Below are positions 53,346 through 62,973 of a stretch of 64,000 nt of DNA, one piece after another. The position numbers were made by a program, and so were the translations under genes. Origin of the DNA: an uncultured Psychrobacter sp. (GTDB lineage: Bacteria; Pseudomonadota; Gammaproteobacteria; Pseudomonadales; Moraxellaceae). Location: NCBI RefSeq assembly GCF_947488565.1, contig NZ_CANKZC010000003.1, positions 372,001-436,000 on the forward strand. The letters run 5' to 3'. Below the pieces are notes generated by a model. It had not been told where the DNA came from. It worked only from the letters and a program-made list of their open reading frames with translations, and searched no databases. How positions within the stretch are numbered: position 1 is the stretch's first letter; every line of letters starts with the position of its first letter.

Positions 53346-54251
53346 CTAAGTAATTTGATAACGCTTAGCTATTGCTAATATTCTATCCCTGACCTGCTGA
53401 TTATCTAATGGAAGCTGTTCAGCAGTACCGATAATGGTGAGCGCATATTCTAATAGCATATCGTTAGCAGGCGGGTCGATATCGTTAATATCTTTAGGCT
53501 GCGGTAAAATGACGGGTATGCTAATGGCATTAATCCCCATTAGCATATCTCCAGCAACCGTGGCATACCCTTGCGTACGGATATCGGTTTGCAGTTCAGT
53601 AAACGCTTGCCATTTAGCAGATAGCTCAGCGTTGTCAGGCTTGGTAGTGGGAACGGCGGCCAAAATATCAATATCTCCTTGCCACTCTGCAAGCACCAAA
53701 GGTTTGATAATAGTCTCAGGCTGATAGCTGGCAAACAGTCTACCTGTCGCAGAAGACGCCAGCGGCATACGTGAGCCTATACGAGTAATGATACTGATCG
53801 GACTGTCCGGCTCAAAAGAATGGATGACAATAGGGCCTTCACTAAACCACTTAGCGATTTGCACTCCGCAGTTAATGGTATCTTTGATTTCAGTCGCTGC
53901 ATGGGTTAGGCGCTGCAAAATATTGTTTTGATCGAAGCTATTGTGTCCCAGTGCATTGACTCGGTTACCGAGCCCGTAGCGTCCATCGCTCAGCTTGCGT
54001 GCATAGTCTTTACGAATGAGACTGACCAAATAACGATGTACTTTTGCAGGGTGCATTTGCATCGCTTCAGCAATGTCTTTTAGCATCATAGGTTTATGGT
54101 AATCTATAAGCACATCTAGTACAGAGAGACCAATCTCAAGTGACTGTATACCGCCTTGATTCTTATTTACTGCTGTTTCTGTTGATGACATCGATGACTC
54201 AGTTGAATAAAAAAACGATTTGATGGTTAGGTTTGTCAGGTTTACTACCAT
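53346..54251 (-). CDS. IclR-family transcriptional regulator
   Basis: 301 residues from the first ATG; a later ATG at 54191 (MSSTETAVNKNQGG) would give 281 and matches the usual family length. N-terminal winged helix (LSVLDVLIDYHKPMMLKDIA, AEAMQMHPAKVHRYLVSLIR), then the effector-binding domain with a SSATGRLFASYQPE signature. It is divergent from maiA with 158 bp between. IclR proteins such as HmgR control homogentisate genes in Pseudomonas, so regulation of maiA, fahA and the VOC gene is the natural inference. Confidence 0.85.
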   Translation of the reverse strand: MVVNLTNLTIKSFFYSTESSMSSTETAVNKNQGGIQSLEIGLSVLDVLIDYHKPMMLKDIAEAMQMHPAKVHRYLVSLIRKDYARKLSDGRYGLGNRVNALGHNSFDQNNILQRLTHAATEIKDTINCGVQIAKWFSEGPIVIHSFEPDSPISIITRIGSRMPLASSATGRLFASYQPETIIKPLVLAEWQGDIDILAAVPTTKPDNAELSAKWQAFTELQTDIRTQGYATVAGDMLMGINAISIPVILPQPKDINDIDPPANDMLLEYALTIIGTAEQLPLDNQQVRDRILAIAKRYQIT

Positions 54252-54409
54252 GGCTAATTATATAGGTAATAAAGAGCATTTGGTATATATAGAAAAACGC
54301 CCATTACTGATAATACAGTGAACAGTTTGGCCGAATTTTTTGAATGGAATCACGTGTTGCTCAATATCTACAGCTCAGCACTTACAATAACATAGGCAGG
54401 AGAATAACT

Positions 54410-55054
54410 ATGATGACACTTTATGGCTACTTTCGTAGTGGCACTTCACACCGTACACGTATCGCGTTGAACCTAAAGGGTTTAGATTACGATGCAATCT
54501 CGATTAATTTGGCAAAGGATGAGCAGTCTGAGCCATTATTTAAAGCTATTAATCCGCAAGGCCTAGTACCAGCCTTACAGACGGACGACTTATTGCTTTA
54601 TCAAAGCCCAGCTATCTTAGAGTGGTTAGAAGAGGTTTATCCGCACAATCCGTTATTGCCCAAAGACGCTGCTGGCCGTATGCAAGTACGAGCGCTAAGT
54701 GCGATGATTGGCTGTGACATTCACCCGATTAATAACCGCCGTATCTTGCAATATCTACGCAATGAGTTGTCAGTTGACGAGGATGAAGTGTTGGCATGGT
54801 GTCAGCGCTGGATAGCGGAGGGTTTTGCTGCGTTAGAGACGTTACTGGCAAAAGATGAGGCGCGCGGCAAATTCTGTTACGGTAACAGTCCAACGTTTGC
54901 AGATTGCTATCTAATCCCGCAAGTCTATTCAGCTCGCCGCTTTAAAGTAGATTTGACACCTTATCCACATATCATGGCCATTGATGAGCACTGCCGTACG
55001 CTCCAAGCGTTTTTTGATGCAGATCCTATGAATCAGCCTGATGCACCGCATTAA
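54410..55054 (+). CDS. maiA: Maleylacetoacetate isomerase
   Basis: 214 residues from the ATG after AGGAG (an in-frame ATG 66 bases upstream lacks a ribosome site). Zeta-class glutathione transferase: LYGYFRSGTSHRTRIALNLK at the N-terminus replaces the usual SSCSxRVRIAL, so the active-site Ser/Cys stretch is altered but a Ser is kept. NPQGLVPALQTDD, YQSPAILEWLEEVYP and DCYLIPQVYSARRF follow. It isomerises maleylacetoacetate to fumarylacetoacetate for FahA. Confidence 0.92.
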   Translation: MMTLYGYFRSGTSHRTRIALNLKGLDYDAISINLAKDEQSEPLFKAINPQGLVPALQTDDLLLYQSPAILEWLEEVYPHNPLLPKDAAGRMQVRALSAMIGCDIHPINNRRILQYLRNELSVDEDEVLAWCQRWIAEGFAALETLLAKDEARGKFCYGNSPTFADCYLIPQVYSARRFKVDLTPYPHIMAIDEHCRTLQAFFDADPMNQPDAPH

Positions 55055-55442
55055 GAATAACGCTTAATTGCGTTCACCACTGATTTAACTATTGATTATT
55101 CCATTAAGCCGATAGCTATTTTGTTATCGGCTTTTTGCTGTCGTTTTATAATTGATAGAATGTCTTTTTTAGGTAATGCTTGTGATTAGACTATCAAAGA
55201 GCGTGAATTATTAGGCTTAATATCAGTACCTAATGTCCAATCCTTCAATCCAATGTCTCAATTTGAGATATAATCTTAATACTTGAACAAGAGCTTTTAT
55301 TTAATAAGACGATCAGCGTCGCTCTAATGATGCCTAAACCGTTTGCCAGTTTAGATAGGCTTATGCAGTTTGTATAATTAAATGAAAGCAATAGTGAATC
55401 AGCTTTTGCTGCTTTTGTATTTACATGAGATAAAAATTATAA
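55055..55442. other. 388-bp gap after maiA
   Basis: Contains the maiA terminator and the promoter region of the next LysR gene, with a CTAAAC...GTTTAG stem near 55332-55354. No gene is seen. Confidence 0.5.
55107..55136 (+). terminator. Rho-independent terminator after maiA
   Basis: AGCCGATA and TATCGGCT form an 8-bp stem around a 10-nt loop, followed by TTTTT. Confidence 0.85.
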
Positions 55443-56405
55443 ATGATGAAAACCGAAACCAGTAAGCCCCTTGCGTTTAGAAGATATCCATCGACGACTG
55501 CGCTGCAGTGTTTTGAGACGGCTGCGCGGCATCTGAGCTTTACCCATGCCGCGCAAGAGATGCATATGACGCAAAGCGCCATCAGTAAGCAAGTTGCGCA
55601 GTTAGAGGAGATGTTAAACATTTCGCTCTTTTATCGTACGCCGCACCGGATTTCGTTGACGCCAGCCGGCAAGACTTATTACCTTGAAGTGCTAGAGATT
55701 CTCAAGCATATCGAGGTGGCGACCACCAGTTTGATGTCACATAGTGATAATACAGAAGTGCTCAAAATTGTCTCACATCCAACGTTTTGTTCACGCTGGC
55801 TGATACCTGCGCTAAAAGGGTTCAGCCAAGAGCATCCGTTGATTAATATAGATATTAAAGAGCTGGCTGAACCCTTTTTTTCTGAGGATCAAAACGTCGA
55901 TATTGCCTTTTTATATGGTGATGGCATTTGGGGCGGTATGGAGGCGATTAAGCTGTTTGATGAATATTGTGTGGCGGTCTGCCAACCAGAATATTTGTAT
56001 GATAAAAATCAAGATAAAAAATTTTGTACGAGCAATGTAGACAATTGTACCTTGCTACAGTTGAGCTCACGTCCAAGTGCTTGGTATGAGTATTTTAAAC
56101 AACAAGACATTAGTATCGATGGGACGTTTGTCGGTCCGCGTTTTGATACTTTTCACGCGTGTATTGCTGCTGCCCTGCTTGGTTATGGTATCGCACTCGT
56201 ACCCCTGCGGTTGGTTGCCCCTGAGCTGCAATCAGGAGCGCTAGTGACAGCATGGAGTTATGCATCAAAAGGACGTGGCTCTTACTATATAACTTATCCT
56301 TTATCTTTGGGACGTTCCCACAAGGTAAAAGTCATTTTAGAATGGATCTCAGCGTATCTTGAAACCTCTAACCAGCATGAGAATGCGATAGATTTTGTAT
56401 TTTGA
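55443..56405 (+). CDS. LysR-family regulator (GcvA-like) of the lysine cluster
   Basis: 320 residues. The helix-turn-helix region (about 15-75) reads ALQCFETAARHLSFTHAAQE and SAISKQVAQLEEMLNISLFY, typical of the GcvA branch with its PSTTALQCFETAARHL start. The effector domain follows. Two adjacent ATG codons (55443, 55446) are possible starts. It lies upstream of hglS on the same strand with a hairpin between, and is inferred to regulate the lysine-degradation genes that follow. Confidence 0.85.
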   Translation: MMKTETSKPLAFRRYPSTTALQCFETAARHLSFTHAAQEMHMTQSAISKQVAQLEEMLNISLFYRTPHRISLTPAGKTYYLEVLEILKHIEVATTSLMSHSDNTEVLKIVSHPTFCSRWLIPALKGFSQEHPLINIDIKELAEPFFSEDQNVDIAFLYGDGIWGGMEAIKLFDEYCVAVCQPEYLYDKNQDKKFCTSNVDNCTLLQLSSRPSAWYEYFKQQDISIDGTFVGPRFDTFHACIAAALLGYGIALVPLRLVAPELQSGALVTAWSYASKGRGSYYITYPLSLGRSHKVKVILEWISAYLETSNQHENAIDFVF

Positions 56406-56730
56406 CCGCTAAAACGGTTTTATATTTATCTTCATTTGCAAGCTTGTGCCGGACTTCTTCCAAAGACCCTTCTTTATTCAAAATCTACTCTTTATCTCAA
56501 GAGCCTCCTAAAACTTATCGCTGAACTGAAAATCAATATGTAAACATATATGTCTTAGCAGATAGAGCTATCTTCTATTCTGCTAGGACATTTATTAAAT
56601 CTATCGTTTGGCAATGACAAAAAGGAATGAGCGCATAACTATTATTCGTTTGCTGAGCAGGCAGGGTTTTGCTCAAATCAGTGACAAGCGTCAAATAAAA
56701 TTTCTGAGATTTTAACAAGGATGTCTATCT
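56406..56730. other. 325-bp gap between the LysR gene and hglS
   Basis: Holds a long hairpin at 56551-56590 and a TGAC-AAGC-GTCA dyad at 56682-56693 close to the expected hglS promoter. No gene is seen. Confidence 0.5.
56551..56590 (+). terminator. Long hairpin after the LysR gene
   Basis: TGTCTTAGCAGATAGA pairs with TCTATTCTGCTAGGACA with one bulged base and one G-U, followed by TTTATTAAA. The T tract is short, so it is a probable rather than certain terminator. Confidence 0.6.
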
Positions 56731-58158
56731 GTGAATCATACGTTTATAAGTCGCGATGATATTCGCCACGAGTTTTCTATGGCGATGTCGACCATGTACC
56801 AAACCGAAGTCCCACTATATGGTGATTTGCTTGATTTGGTTGCTGAAGTGAATACTCAGGTGCTAAACCAAAACCCTGAGATTAAAGAGCAATTGGCGCA
56901 CACCGGAGAGCTTGATAGACTCAGTATGGAGCGCCACGGTGCGATTAGATTGGGCACAGCGGACGAGCTTAGCATAATGCGTCGTCTCTTTGCTGTCATG
57001 GGTATGCACCCTGTGGGCTATTATGATTTGGCACCTGCTGGCGTGCCTGTTCATTCTACGGCTTTTCGAGCCATTGATGCGCAAGCATTAAATCAAAGCC
57101 CGTTTCGTGTATTTACCTCTTTACTGCGCCTTGACTTGATTAATGATGAAGCATTAAAACAAGACGCCATAACTGCGTTAGCCAACCGTCAAATCTTTAC
57201 CGATAATGTCGTTAGCCTGATTGAGCGCTTTGAAGCGCAGGGCGGTTTGACGGCTGAGGAAGGCGAGCAATTTATAAAAGAGGCTTTAGAAACCTTTCGC
57301 TGGCATGATAAAACACCGATTTCAAAAGAGCTATATCAACGCTTATTAGCGCAGCACGGTCTCATAGCTGATGTGGTCGGTTTTAAAGGCCCACATATCA
57401 ACCATTTGACTCCTAGAACGCTGGATATAGATACCGTACAGCAAGGCATGCAGGCAAAGGGCATCCCGCCAAAAGCGATTATCGAGGGGCCGCCAAAACG
57501 AGAGTGTCCGATTTTATTAAGACAGACGAGCTTTAAAGCATTAGAGGAAGCCGTTCTTTTTAAAAACCCAAACGGCGAGTACGAACAGGGTCATCATACC
57601 GCACGCTTTGGTGAGATTGAGCAGCGCGGTGTGGCATTAACACCAAAGGGTAAAGCGCTATATGACGAGCTGCTTAGCCAAGCACGCAGTCGATTAGGCG
57701 CGACTCCGAACGCAGACAATGCCTCGGAGTATTATCAAATTTTAGAGAAGGCGTTCGACGCGTTCCCTGATGATTATCAAGCCATGCATAATGAGGCGCT
57801 CGCTTACTTTTATTATCAAGCAGTCGATAATGCTGCAGATGTAGACAGTGCTATGCTTCATTTAGAAACCGTTGATGCACAAACGGTCGACTCAAAACAA
57901 ATAGTAAATGCTTTGATTGAGAAAGGCACTATCCGGATTGAACCTATCGTTTATGAAGACTTTCTGCCTGTTAGTGCCGCTGGTATTTTTCAATCTAATC
58001 TTCAGCAAGACAAGCAAAGCAACTATGATGGCAATTCAAATCAGCATGAGTTTGAGCAAGCGCTTGGCGCTAGTATCTATGATGAGCTGGCGTTATATGA
58101 AGAGATACAAGCTCAAAGCTTAAAAGACTGCATAAATGCTTTAAGCAGTTTTGCATAA
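56731..58158 (+). CDS. hglS: 2-oxoadipate dioxygenase/decarboxylase
   Basis: 475 residues from a GTG start with AAGG upstream. A DUF1338/YdcJ-type VOC-like enzyme. Metal ligands His69 (ERHGAIRLGT), His225 (HINHLTPRTLD) and Glu295 (FGEIEQRG) align with the His70, His226 and Glu294 I recall for the Pseudomonas putida enzyme. It converts 2-oxoadipate to D-2-hydroxyglutarate and CO2. AmaB and AmaA follow downstream, so the D-lysine/pipecolate route to 2-oxoadipate and then to central metabolism is nearly complete here. A 2-aminoadipate aminotransferase is not present. Confidence 0.9.
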   Translation: MNHTFISRDDIRHEFSMAMSTMYQTEVPLYGDLLDLVAEVNTQVLNQNPEIKEQLAHTGELDRLSMERHGAIRLGTADELSIMRRLFAVMGMHPVGYYDLAPAGVPVHSTAFRAIDAQALNQSPFRVFTSLLRLDLINDEALKQDAITALANRQIFTDNVVSLIERFEAQGGLTAEEGEQFIKEALETFRWHDKTPISKELYQRLLAQHGLIADVVGFKGPHINHLTPRTLDIDTVQQGMQAKGIPPKAIIEGPPKRECPILLRQTSFKALEEAVLFKNPNGEYEQGHHTARFGEIEQRGVALTPKGKALYDELLSQARSRLGATPNADNASEYYQILEKAFDAFPDDYQAMHNEALAYFYYQAVDNAADVDSAMLHLETVDAQTVDSKQIVNALIEKGTIRIEPIVYEDFLPVSAAGIFQSNLQQDKQSNYDGNSNQHEFEQALGASIYDELALYEEIQAQSLKDCINALSSFA

Positions 58159-58350
58159 GAGTACGGGTGTATATAAAACAGTTATGGCCAAAGGGCTGAT
58201 ATGTATAACAAATATACATAGCGGTTTTATTTATTCGCTATTCCAAAATGGAATGACTGTAAGAAATTTATTATTTTGCAAGTTATCGCGTTGCAAGGTA
58301 GCTTAAATATCTATTAAGGATATTACAAATAACTATACAAGGGATTGAAT

Positions 58351-59841
58351 ATGATTGAGCAATACATGTCTGCCATGGGTGTCAAAGAAGAGCAATATCA
58401 ACATGGCGATTTTGAAGTCAATACGCCTATAGACGGTACGGTTATTGGCAAAATAACCTTAGATAGCGTCGATGAGGTCAATAATAAAATCCAAAATGCC
58501 AAAAAAGCGTTTAAAGAGTGGCGGGTCATTCCTGCGCCCAAGCGTGGCGAATTGATTCGTCTGCTCGGTGAAGTGCTGCGCGAGCATAAAGAAGATTTGG
58601 GCATGCTGGTATCGTTTGAAGCTGGCAAGATCAAAGAAGAAGGCCTAGGTGAAGTACAAGAGATGATCGATATCTGCGACTTCGCTGTCGGCGTTTCACG
58701 TCAGCTCTATGGCTTGACCATTGCCTCTGAGCGTCCAGGTCACCATATGCGTGAGACGTGGCATCCGCTTGGTGTTATCGGTGTCATCTCTGCGTTTAAC
58801 TTCCCGGTGGCAGTATGGTCTTGGAATACTGCGCTGGCCATCGTCTGCGGTAATCCTGTGATTTGGAAACCATCAGAAAAAGCGCCGCTAGTAGCGATGG
58901 CCTGTCAAGCCATGTTTGAAAAAGCGTTGGCAAAGTTTGGTGAGGCACCAGAGCATCTATCTCAAGTAATACTGGGTAAGACGGATATCGGTAATGCTTT
59001 AGTTGAAAACAAAGACGTGGCTTTGGTGAGCGCAACTGGTAGCACGCGCATGGGCAGAGCTGTTGGGCCAAAAGTTGCCGATCGTTTCGGTAAATGCTTA
59101 CTTGAGCTTGGTGGTAATAACGCGATGATCTTGGCGCCAACAGCTGACTTAGATCTTGCGTTACGGGGTATTATATTCTCAGCAGTTGGTACAGCGGGTC
59201 AGCGTTGCACGACATTGCGCCGTCTCTTCGTCCACGAATCTATCAAAGACGATATTTTATCACGCGTAAAATCAGCTTATGAGACTGTCAGTATTGGTCA
59301 TCCACTAGAAGGCAATTTGGTCGGTCCACTGATTGATGAAGACAGTTTTAATAATATGCAAGCCGCGCTAGAAAAGGCTCGAGAAGCGGGCGGCACAGTC
59401 ACAGGCGGTGAGCGTGTCTTAGCAGACAAATACCCTGATGCTTATTATGTCACGCCTGCCATTGTAGAGTTTGATGAGCAAAACGACGTTGCTAGAAGCG
59501 AGACCTTTGCGCCGATTTTATATGTCATGACCTATAAAGACTTTGATGATGCTATTGAGATGCAAAACGATGTTCCGCAAGGGCTCTCGTCATGTATCTT
59601 TACCAATGATTTGCGTGAAGCTGAAACTTTCCTCAGCGATCGTGGTAGTGATTGCGGCATCGCTAACGTCAATATCGGTACTAGCGGGGCTGAGATTGGC
59701 GGTGCGTTTGGCGGTGAAAAAGAAACTGGCGGTGGACGTGAGTCAGGCTCTGATGCATGGAAAGCTTATATGCGTCGTCAAACCAACACCATCAACTATT
59801 CGACAGAGTTACCACTTGCCCAAGGTATTAGCTTCGGTTAA
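58351..59841 (+). CDS. amaB: L-2-aminoadipate-6-semialdehyde (piperideine-6-carboxylate) dehydrogenase
   Basis: 496 residues from the ATG at 58351 (AAGGGA six bases upstream), ALDH7-type. The catalytic cysteine is Cys286 (TAGQRCTTLRRLFVHE) and the general base Glu252 (LLELGGNNAMIL). The C-terminal GAEIGGAFGGEKETGGGRES is characteristic of the aminoadipate-semialdehyde (antiquitin) group. It oxidises the open form of piperideine-6-carboxylate to 2-aminoadipate. Flanked by hglS and the carrier/amaA genes, it fits the lysine route. Confidence 0.92.
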   Translation: MIEQYMSAMGVKEEQYQHGDFEVNTPIDGTVIGKITLDSVDEVNNKIQNAKKAFKEWRVIPAPKRGELIRLLGEVLREHKEDLGMLVSFEAGKIKEEGLGEVQEMIDICDFAVGVSRQLYGLTIASERPGHHMRETWHPLGVIGVISAFNFPVAVWSWNTALAIVCGNPVIWKPSEKAPLVAMACQAMFEKALAKFGEAPEHLSQVILGKTDIGNALVENKDVALVSATGSTRMGRAVGPKVADRFGKCLLELGGNNAMILAPTADLDLALRGIIFSAVGTAGQRCTTLRRLFVHESIKDDILSRVKSAYETVSIGHPLEGNLVGPLIDEDSFNNMQAALEKAREAGGTVTGGERVLADKYPDAYYVTPAIVEFDEQNDVARSETFAPILYVMTYKDFDDAIEMQNDVPQGLSSCIFTNDLREAETFLSDRGSDCGIANVNIGTSGAEIGGAFGGEKETGGGRESGSDAWKAYMRRQTNTINYSTELPLAQGISFG

Positions 59842-59956
59842 TACAAGTGTGTGCAGTCAGTAATTAAGGTTTCGATTTGGTTTATAGCTTCTATATAGAT
59901 TGATTGAATATATATTGCTCAGCACAAAACATTACGTACAAATCACTGGACACCAA

Positions 59957-59987
59957 CTGCCAAGTATACTCTACGTAGGCTTGGCAG
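59957..59987. other. Hairpin between amaB and the NhaC-type gene
   Basis: CTGCCAAG and CTTGGCAG form a perfect 8-bp stem around a 15-nt loop. No T tract follows; it could be an RNA processing or stability site within the operon. Confidence 0.45.
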
Positions 59988-60058
59988 ACTAAAAATAATA
60001 AGCAACTAAGGATTGGTTGCAAGACTTATTGACGACTACTAAGGAAGGTAGATCTATT

Positions 60059-61522
60059 ATGATAGATGACAAACCGCACGACCCCGCGAACGACGGCTAT
60101 GGTCCGTCTTCTAGTTTCTTGCTTGATATTGCCCCTCTAGTATTGACTGCCATGATTCTTATGGTGCAGTTTTTCGTATTTAAAGACTTTACCCCGCATA
60201 TACCGCTGGCTTGCGGCATTTTGATCACTGGCTTGTTTATGAAAATGCGTGGCCGTGACTGGCAGGGTATGGAAGAGCGGTTTTTAAAGGTAATTAAGAT
60301 AGGCTTACCGGCAATGATTATTCTCATGGGTGTCGGTATGCTCATTGGCTCATGGATTATTGCAGGGACAGTTCCGACCATCCTTTATTACGGTTTTAGT
60401 ATTTTTTCTCCTTCCTCTTTTTTATTCTCAGTCTGTATTATTTGCGCCATTATTTCTGTTGCCACTGGTACGTCATGGGGCACAGTCGGTACAGTTGGTC
60501 TCGCGATGATGGGTATCGGTATGGGTCTTGGTATTCCAGCGCATTTTACAGGCGGCGCTATCGTCTCTGGTGCCTTTTTTGGCGACAAAATGTCACCATT
60601 GTCAGACACCACCAACTTAACTCCAGCCGCTGCAGGCGTTGAGCTTTGGGATCATATTAGAGGTATGCTGCCGACGACCGTGCCAGCGATGGTTACTGCT
60701 TTAGCGATTTATGCATGGATTGGTATGGGCTATGGTGATGACAGTATCGACCTGTCCTCTATTCAAGCCTTGCAAACAAGCTTGGCTAATAATTATAACT
60801 TAAGCATTATTACCTTGTTGCCTGCGCTGGTGGTCGTCATCGCAGCGGTCATGAAAATGCCCGCGATACCGACGGTGTTAGGCGGTGTCGTCGTAGCATC
60901 ATTTATTGCGTTTTTTCTGCAAGGTGTTGGCGTTAGTGAGATTTTTAATGTTTTACAGAATGGTTATGTCAGTGAGACGGGCTTTGATGTAGTAGATCAA
61001 CTGCTATCAAAAGGCGGAGTGATGTCAATGACATGGGTCATTACCTTGACCATTTTCGCCCTCGCTTTTGTCGGCTCGCTTGAGCATTACGGTACACTAA
61101 AAGCCATCATGGCAAAAATCAACCATTTCGTGAAGTCGCGCTTAGGCTTGATTTTTACGACTTACGGTAGTGTTTTGAGCGTAGGGACACTTATCGGAGA
61201 CGTTTATACGACTTTGGTATTACCAGGACGTTTATTAAAAGAGAAGTATAAAGAGATGGGCTATAAGCGCACAACGCTAACACGCTCTATCGAAGACAGT
61301 GGTACGCTATTGTCACCGCTTATCCCTTGGAATATGGGTGGTAGCTTTGTCGCAGCGACACTTGGAATTGCGACACTAACCTATGCACCTTTTGCATTTG
61401 CCTGTTGGTTGTCGCCGTTATTTGGCTTGTTATGGGCGTTCCTTGATAAGTTTATACCGCGTGAAGAGCCAACTGTAGAAAAGCTTGACACGACTACTTC
61501 AGCCTCAGCAAATGAGGTCTGA
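60059..61522 (+). CDS. NhaC-family Na+/H+ antiporter-like carrier (second copy)
   Basis: 487 residues from the ATG with GGAAGG upstream; a TTG at 60017 would add 14. About twelve membrane segments, with GAFFGDKMSPLSDTTNLTPA and SIEDSGTLLSPLIPWNMGG, the NhaC signatures. It lies between amaB and amaA, 17 bp before amaA, so it is in the lysine operon and is a candidate carrier for lysine or pipecolate. The charge loop differs from the copy at 47399 (TNLTPA against TCTIASS), suggesting different substrates. Transport of an organic substrate is inferred. Confidence 0.85.
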   Translation: MIDDKPHDPANDGYGPSSSFLLDIAPLVLTAMILMVQFFVFKDFTPHIPLACGILITGLFMKMRGRDWQGMEERFLKVIKIGLPAMIILMGVGMLIGSWIIAGTVPTILYYGFSIFSPSSFLFSVCIICAIISVATGTSWGTVGTVGLAMMGIGMGLGIPAHFTGGAIVSGAFFGDKMSPLSDTTNLTPAAAGVELWDHIRGMLPTTVPAMVTALAIYAWIGMGYGDDSIDLSSIQALQTSLANNYNLSIITLLPALVVVIAAVMKMPAIPTVLGGVVVASFIAFFLQGVGVSEIFNVLQNGYVSETGFDVVDQLLSKGGVMSMTWVITLTIFALAFVGSLEHYGTLKAIMAKINHFVKSRLGLIFTTYGSVLSVGTLIGDVYTTLVLPGRLLKEKYKEMGYKRTTLTRSIEDSGTLLSPLIPWNMGGSFVAATLGIATLTYAPFAFACWLSPLFGLLWAFLDKFIPREEPTVEKLDTTTSASANEV

Positions 61523-61539
61523 TACAAAGGGAGTATGAG

Positions 61540-62826
61540 ATGTTGCAAGAGCAATGTTTATGGAACATGACTGCGCCCAATATTGACACCTACCGCCAGT
61601 TGAGTAGCGATACTCAAGCGACTATTTGTATTATTGGAGGCGGTTATACCGGGTTATCGGCTGCGATTCATTTGGCCGAAAAAGGTGTTAAAGTTATTTT
61701 GCTTGAGAGCCAAACGATCGGTAGTGGCGGCTCAGGAAAAAGCGTAGGACTGGTCAATGCAGGTACTTGGGCGCGTCCCGATGATTTGAACATTGCACTA
61801 GGCGAAGCGGCAGGTGAGCGTCTGACAAAAGCTCTTGGACAAGCGCCAAGCTTAGTATTTGATTTAATCAAGCGTTATGATATCGATGCGCAAGCCACGC
61901 AAGCTGGTAATATTCACATGGCACACAACGCTAAAGGTGAAATCGATGTCGATATCAGATACGAGCAGCTCAGCCGACGCGGTGCAAATGTTGAGGTGTT
62001 AACTGGCAGCAAATGCCATGAGTATTGTGGTACCAAAAGTATCAATAAAGCACTGTTAGATCACCGCGCCGGTACCATAAATCCGCTGGCCTATGTCAGA
62101 GGACTGGCAAAAGTAGCGACAGATCTTGGCGTGACTATCTACGAGCATTCAGCCGTTGAAGCATTGGAAAAAGTAGATGGCCATTGGTATACAAGGACTG
62201 CTAAAGCTCGCGTAAAGTCTGAGCGCGTCATTATTGCGACGAATGCCTATACCGAAGGTGAATGGACAGAAATTACTAAGACATTTTATCTGGTTTATTA
62301 TTATCAGATTGCGTCTGAACCGCTTAGCGGAGAAGCTGCGGATCGTATTTTGCCATATAGAACAGGGGCATGGGATACGCGACTAGCGTTATCTAGCTTT
62401 CGCCGTGATGACGATGATCGCTTATTATTGGGAACGGTCGGTGGTACGCAGCTTAAACCAAAATCCTTTTACCAGTCATGGGCCAATGCTGTGCAAAAGA
62501 GCTATTATCCAGATTTGCCAGCATTTAAGTGGCAGTATGAGTGGACGGGCAGCTTTGGCTTCACCCAAGATCATATCTTTCGAGTAATGGAGCCTGATGA
62601 AGGCTTATTGACAGCGACGGCTTATAACGGACGCGGTATTACTACTGGAACCATGATGGGTAAATGCTTTGCAGACTATATATTGACGGGTAATAGAGAC
62701 AGTATTCCACTACCATTTAAAAGCTTAGAAGAGGCAAAAATCTCTTTTGTAGGACTCAAGTCTGGATTTACGGAAGTAGGGTTGACGCTCTATCATGCAG
62801 GACAGTGTCTAAAAATTATCAGATAG
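61540..62826 (+). CDS. amaA: L-pipecolate oxidase-like FAD oxidoreductase
   Basis: 428 residues, DAO family. FAD-binding motif IIGGGYTGLSAAIHL near residue 30, then GSGGSGKSVGLVNAGTWARP, and C-terminal YEWTGSFGFTQDHIFRVM and YNGRGITTGTMMGK. It oxidises L-pipecolate to piperideine-6-carboxylate, the AmaB substrate. The start ATG has GGGAG upstream and lies 17 bp after the carrier gene, so the two are coupled in one transcript. Another D-amino-acid-type substrate cannot be excluded from sequence alone. Confidence 0.88.
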   Translation: MLQEQCLWNMTAPNIDTYRQLSSDTQATICIIGGGYTGLSAAIHLAEKGVKVILLESQTIGSGGSGKSVGLVNAGTWARPDDLNIALGEAAGERLTKALGQAPSLVFDLIKRYDIDAQATQAGNIHMAHNAKGEIDVDIRYEQLSRRGANVEVLTGSKCHEYCGTKSINKALLDHRAGTINPLAYVRGLAKVATDLGVTIYEHSAVEALEKVDGHWYTRTAKARVKSERVIIATNAYTEGEWTEITKTFYLVYYYQIASEPLSGEAADRILPYRTGAWDTRLALSSFRRDDDDRLLLGTVGGTQLKPKSFYQSWANAVQKSYYPDLPAFKWQYEWTGSFGFTQDHIFRVMEPDEGLLTATAYNGRGITTGTMMGKCFADYILTGNRDSIPLPFKSLEEAKISFVGLKSGFTEVGLTLYHAGQCLKIIR

Positions 62827-62897
62827 ATTGATGAGCATTCTTGCAAGCTATATAAATCAGTAAAGTATTGATTAATAACTGTATTAGCATTATGGTT

Positions 62898-62933
62898 AAA
62901 GCCAGACAGCATTTATGTTGTCTGGCTTTTTTT
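62898..62933 (+). terminator. Rho-independent terminator after amaA
   Basis: AAAGCCAGACAGC pairs with GTTGTCTGGCTTT (one G-U) around a short loop, followed by a long T tract. It closes the lysine cluster. Confidence 0.9.
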
Positions 62934-62973
62934 CTTCTCTTTTTATCATTCATAAGACAGTTATATTAAAAAA

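Noticed and set aside
59957..59987. Terminator between amaB and the carrier gene
   Set aside because: The stem is perfect but is followed by ACTAAAAATAA with no T tract, so it was recorded only as a hairpin.
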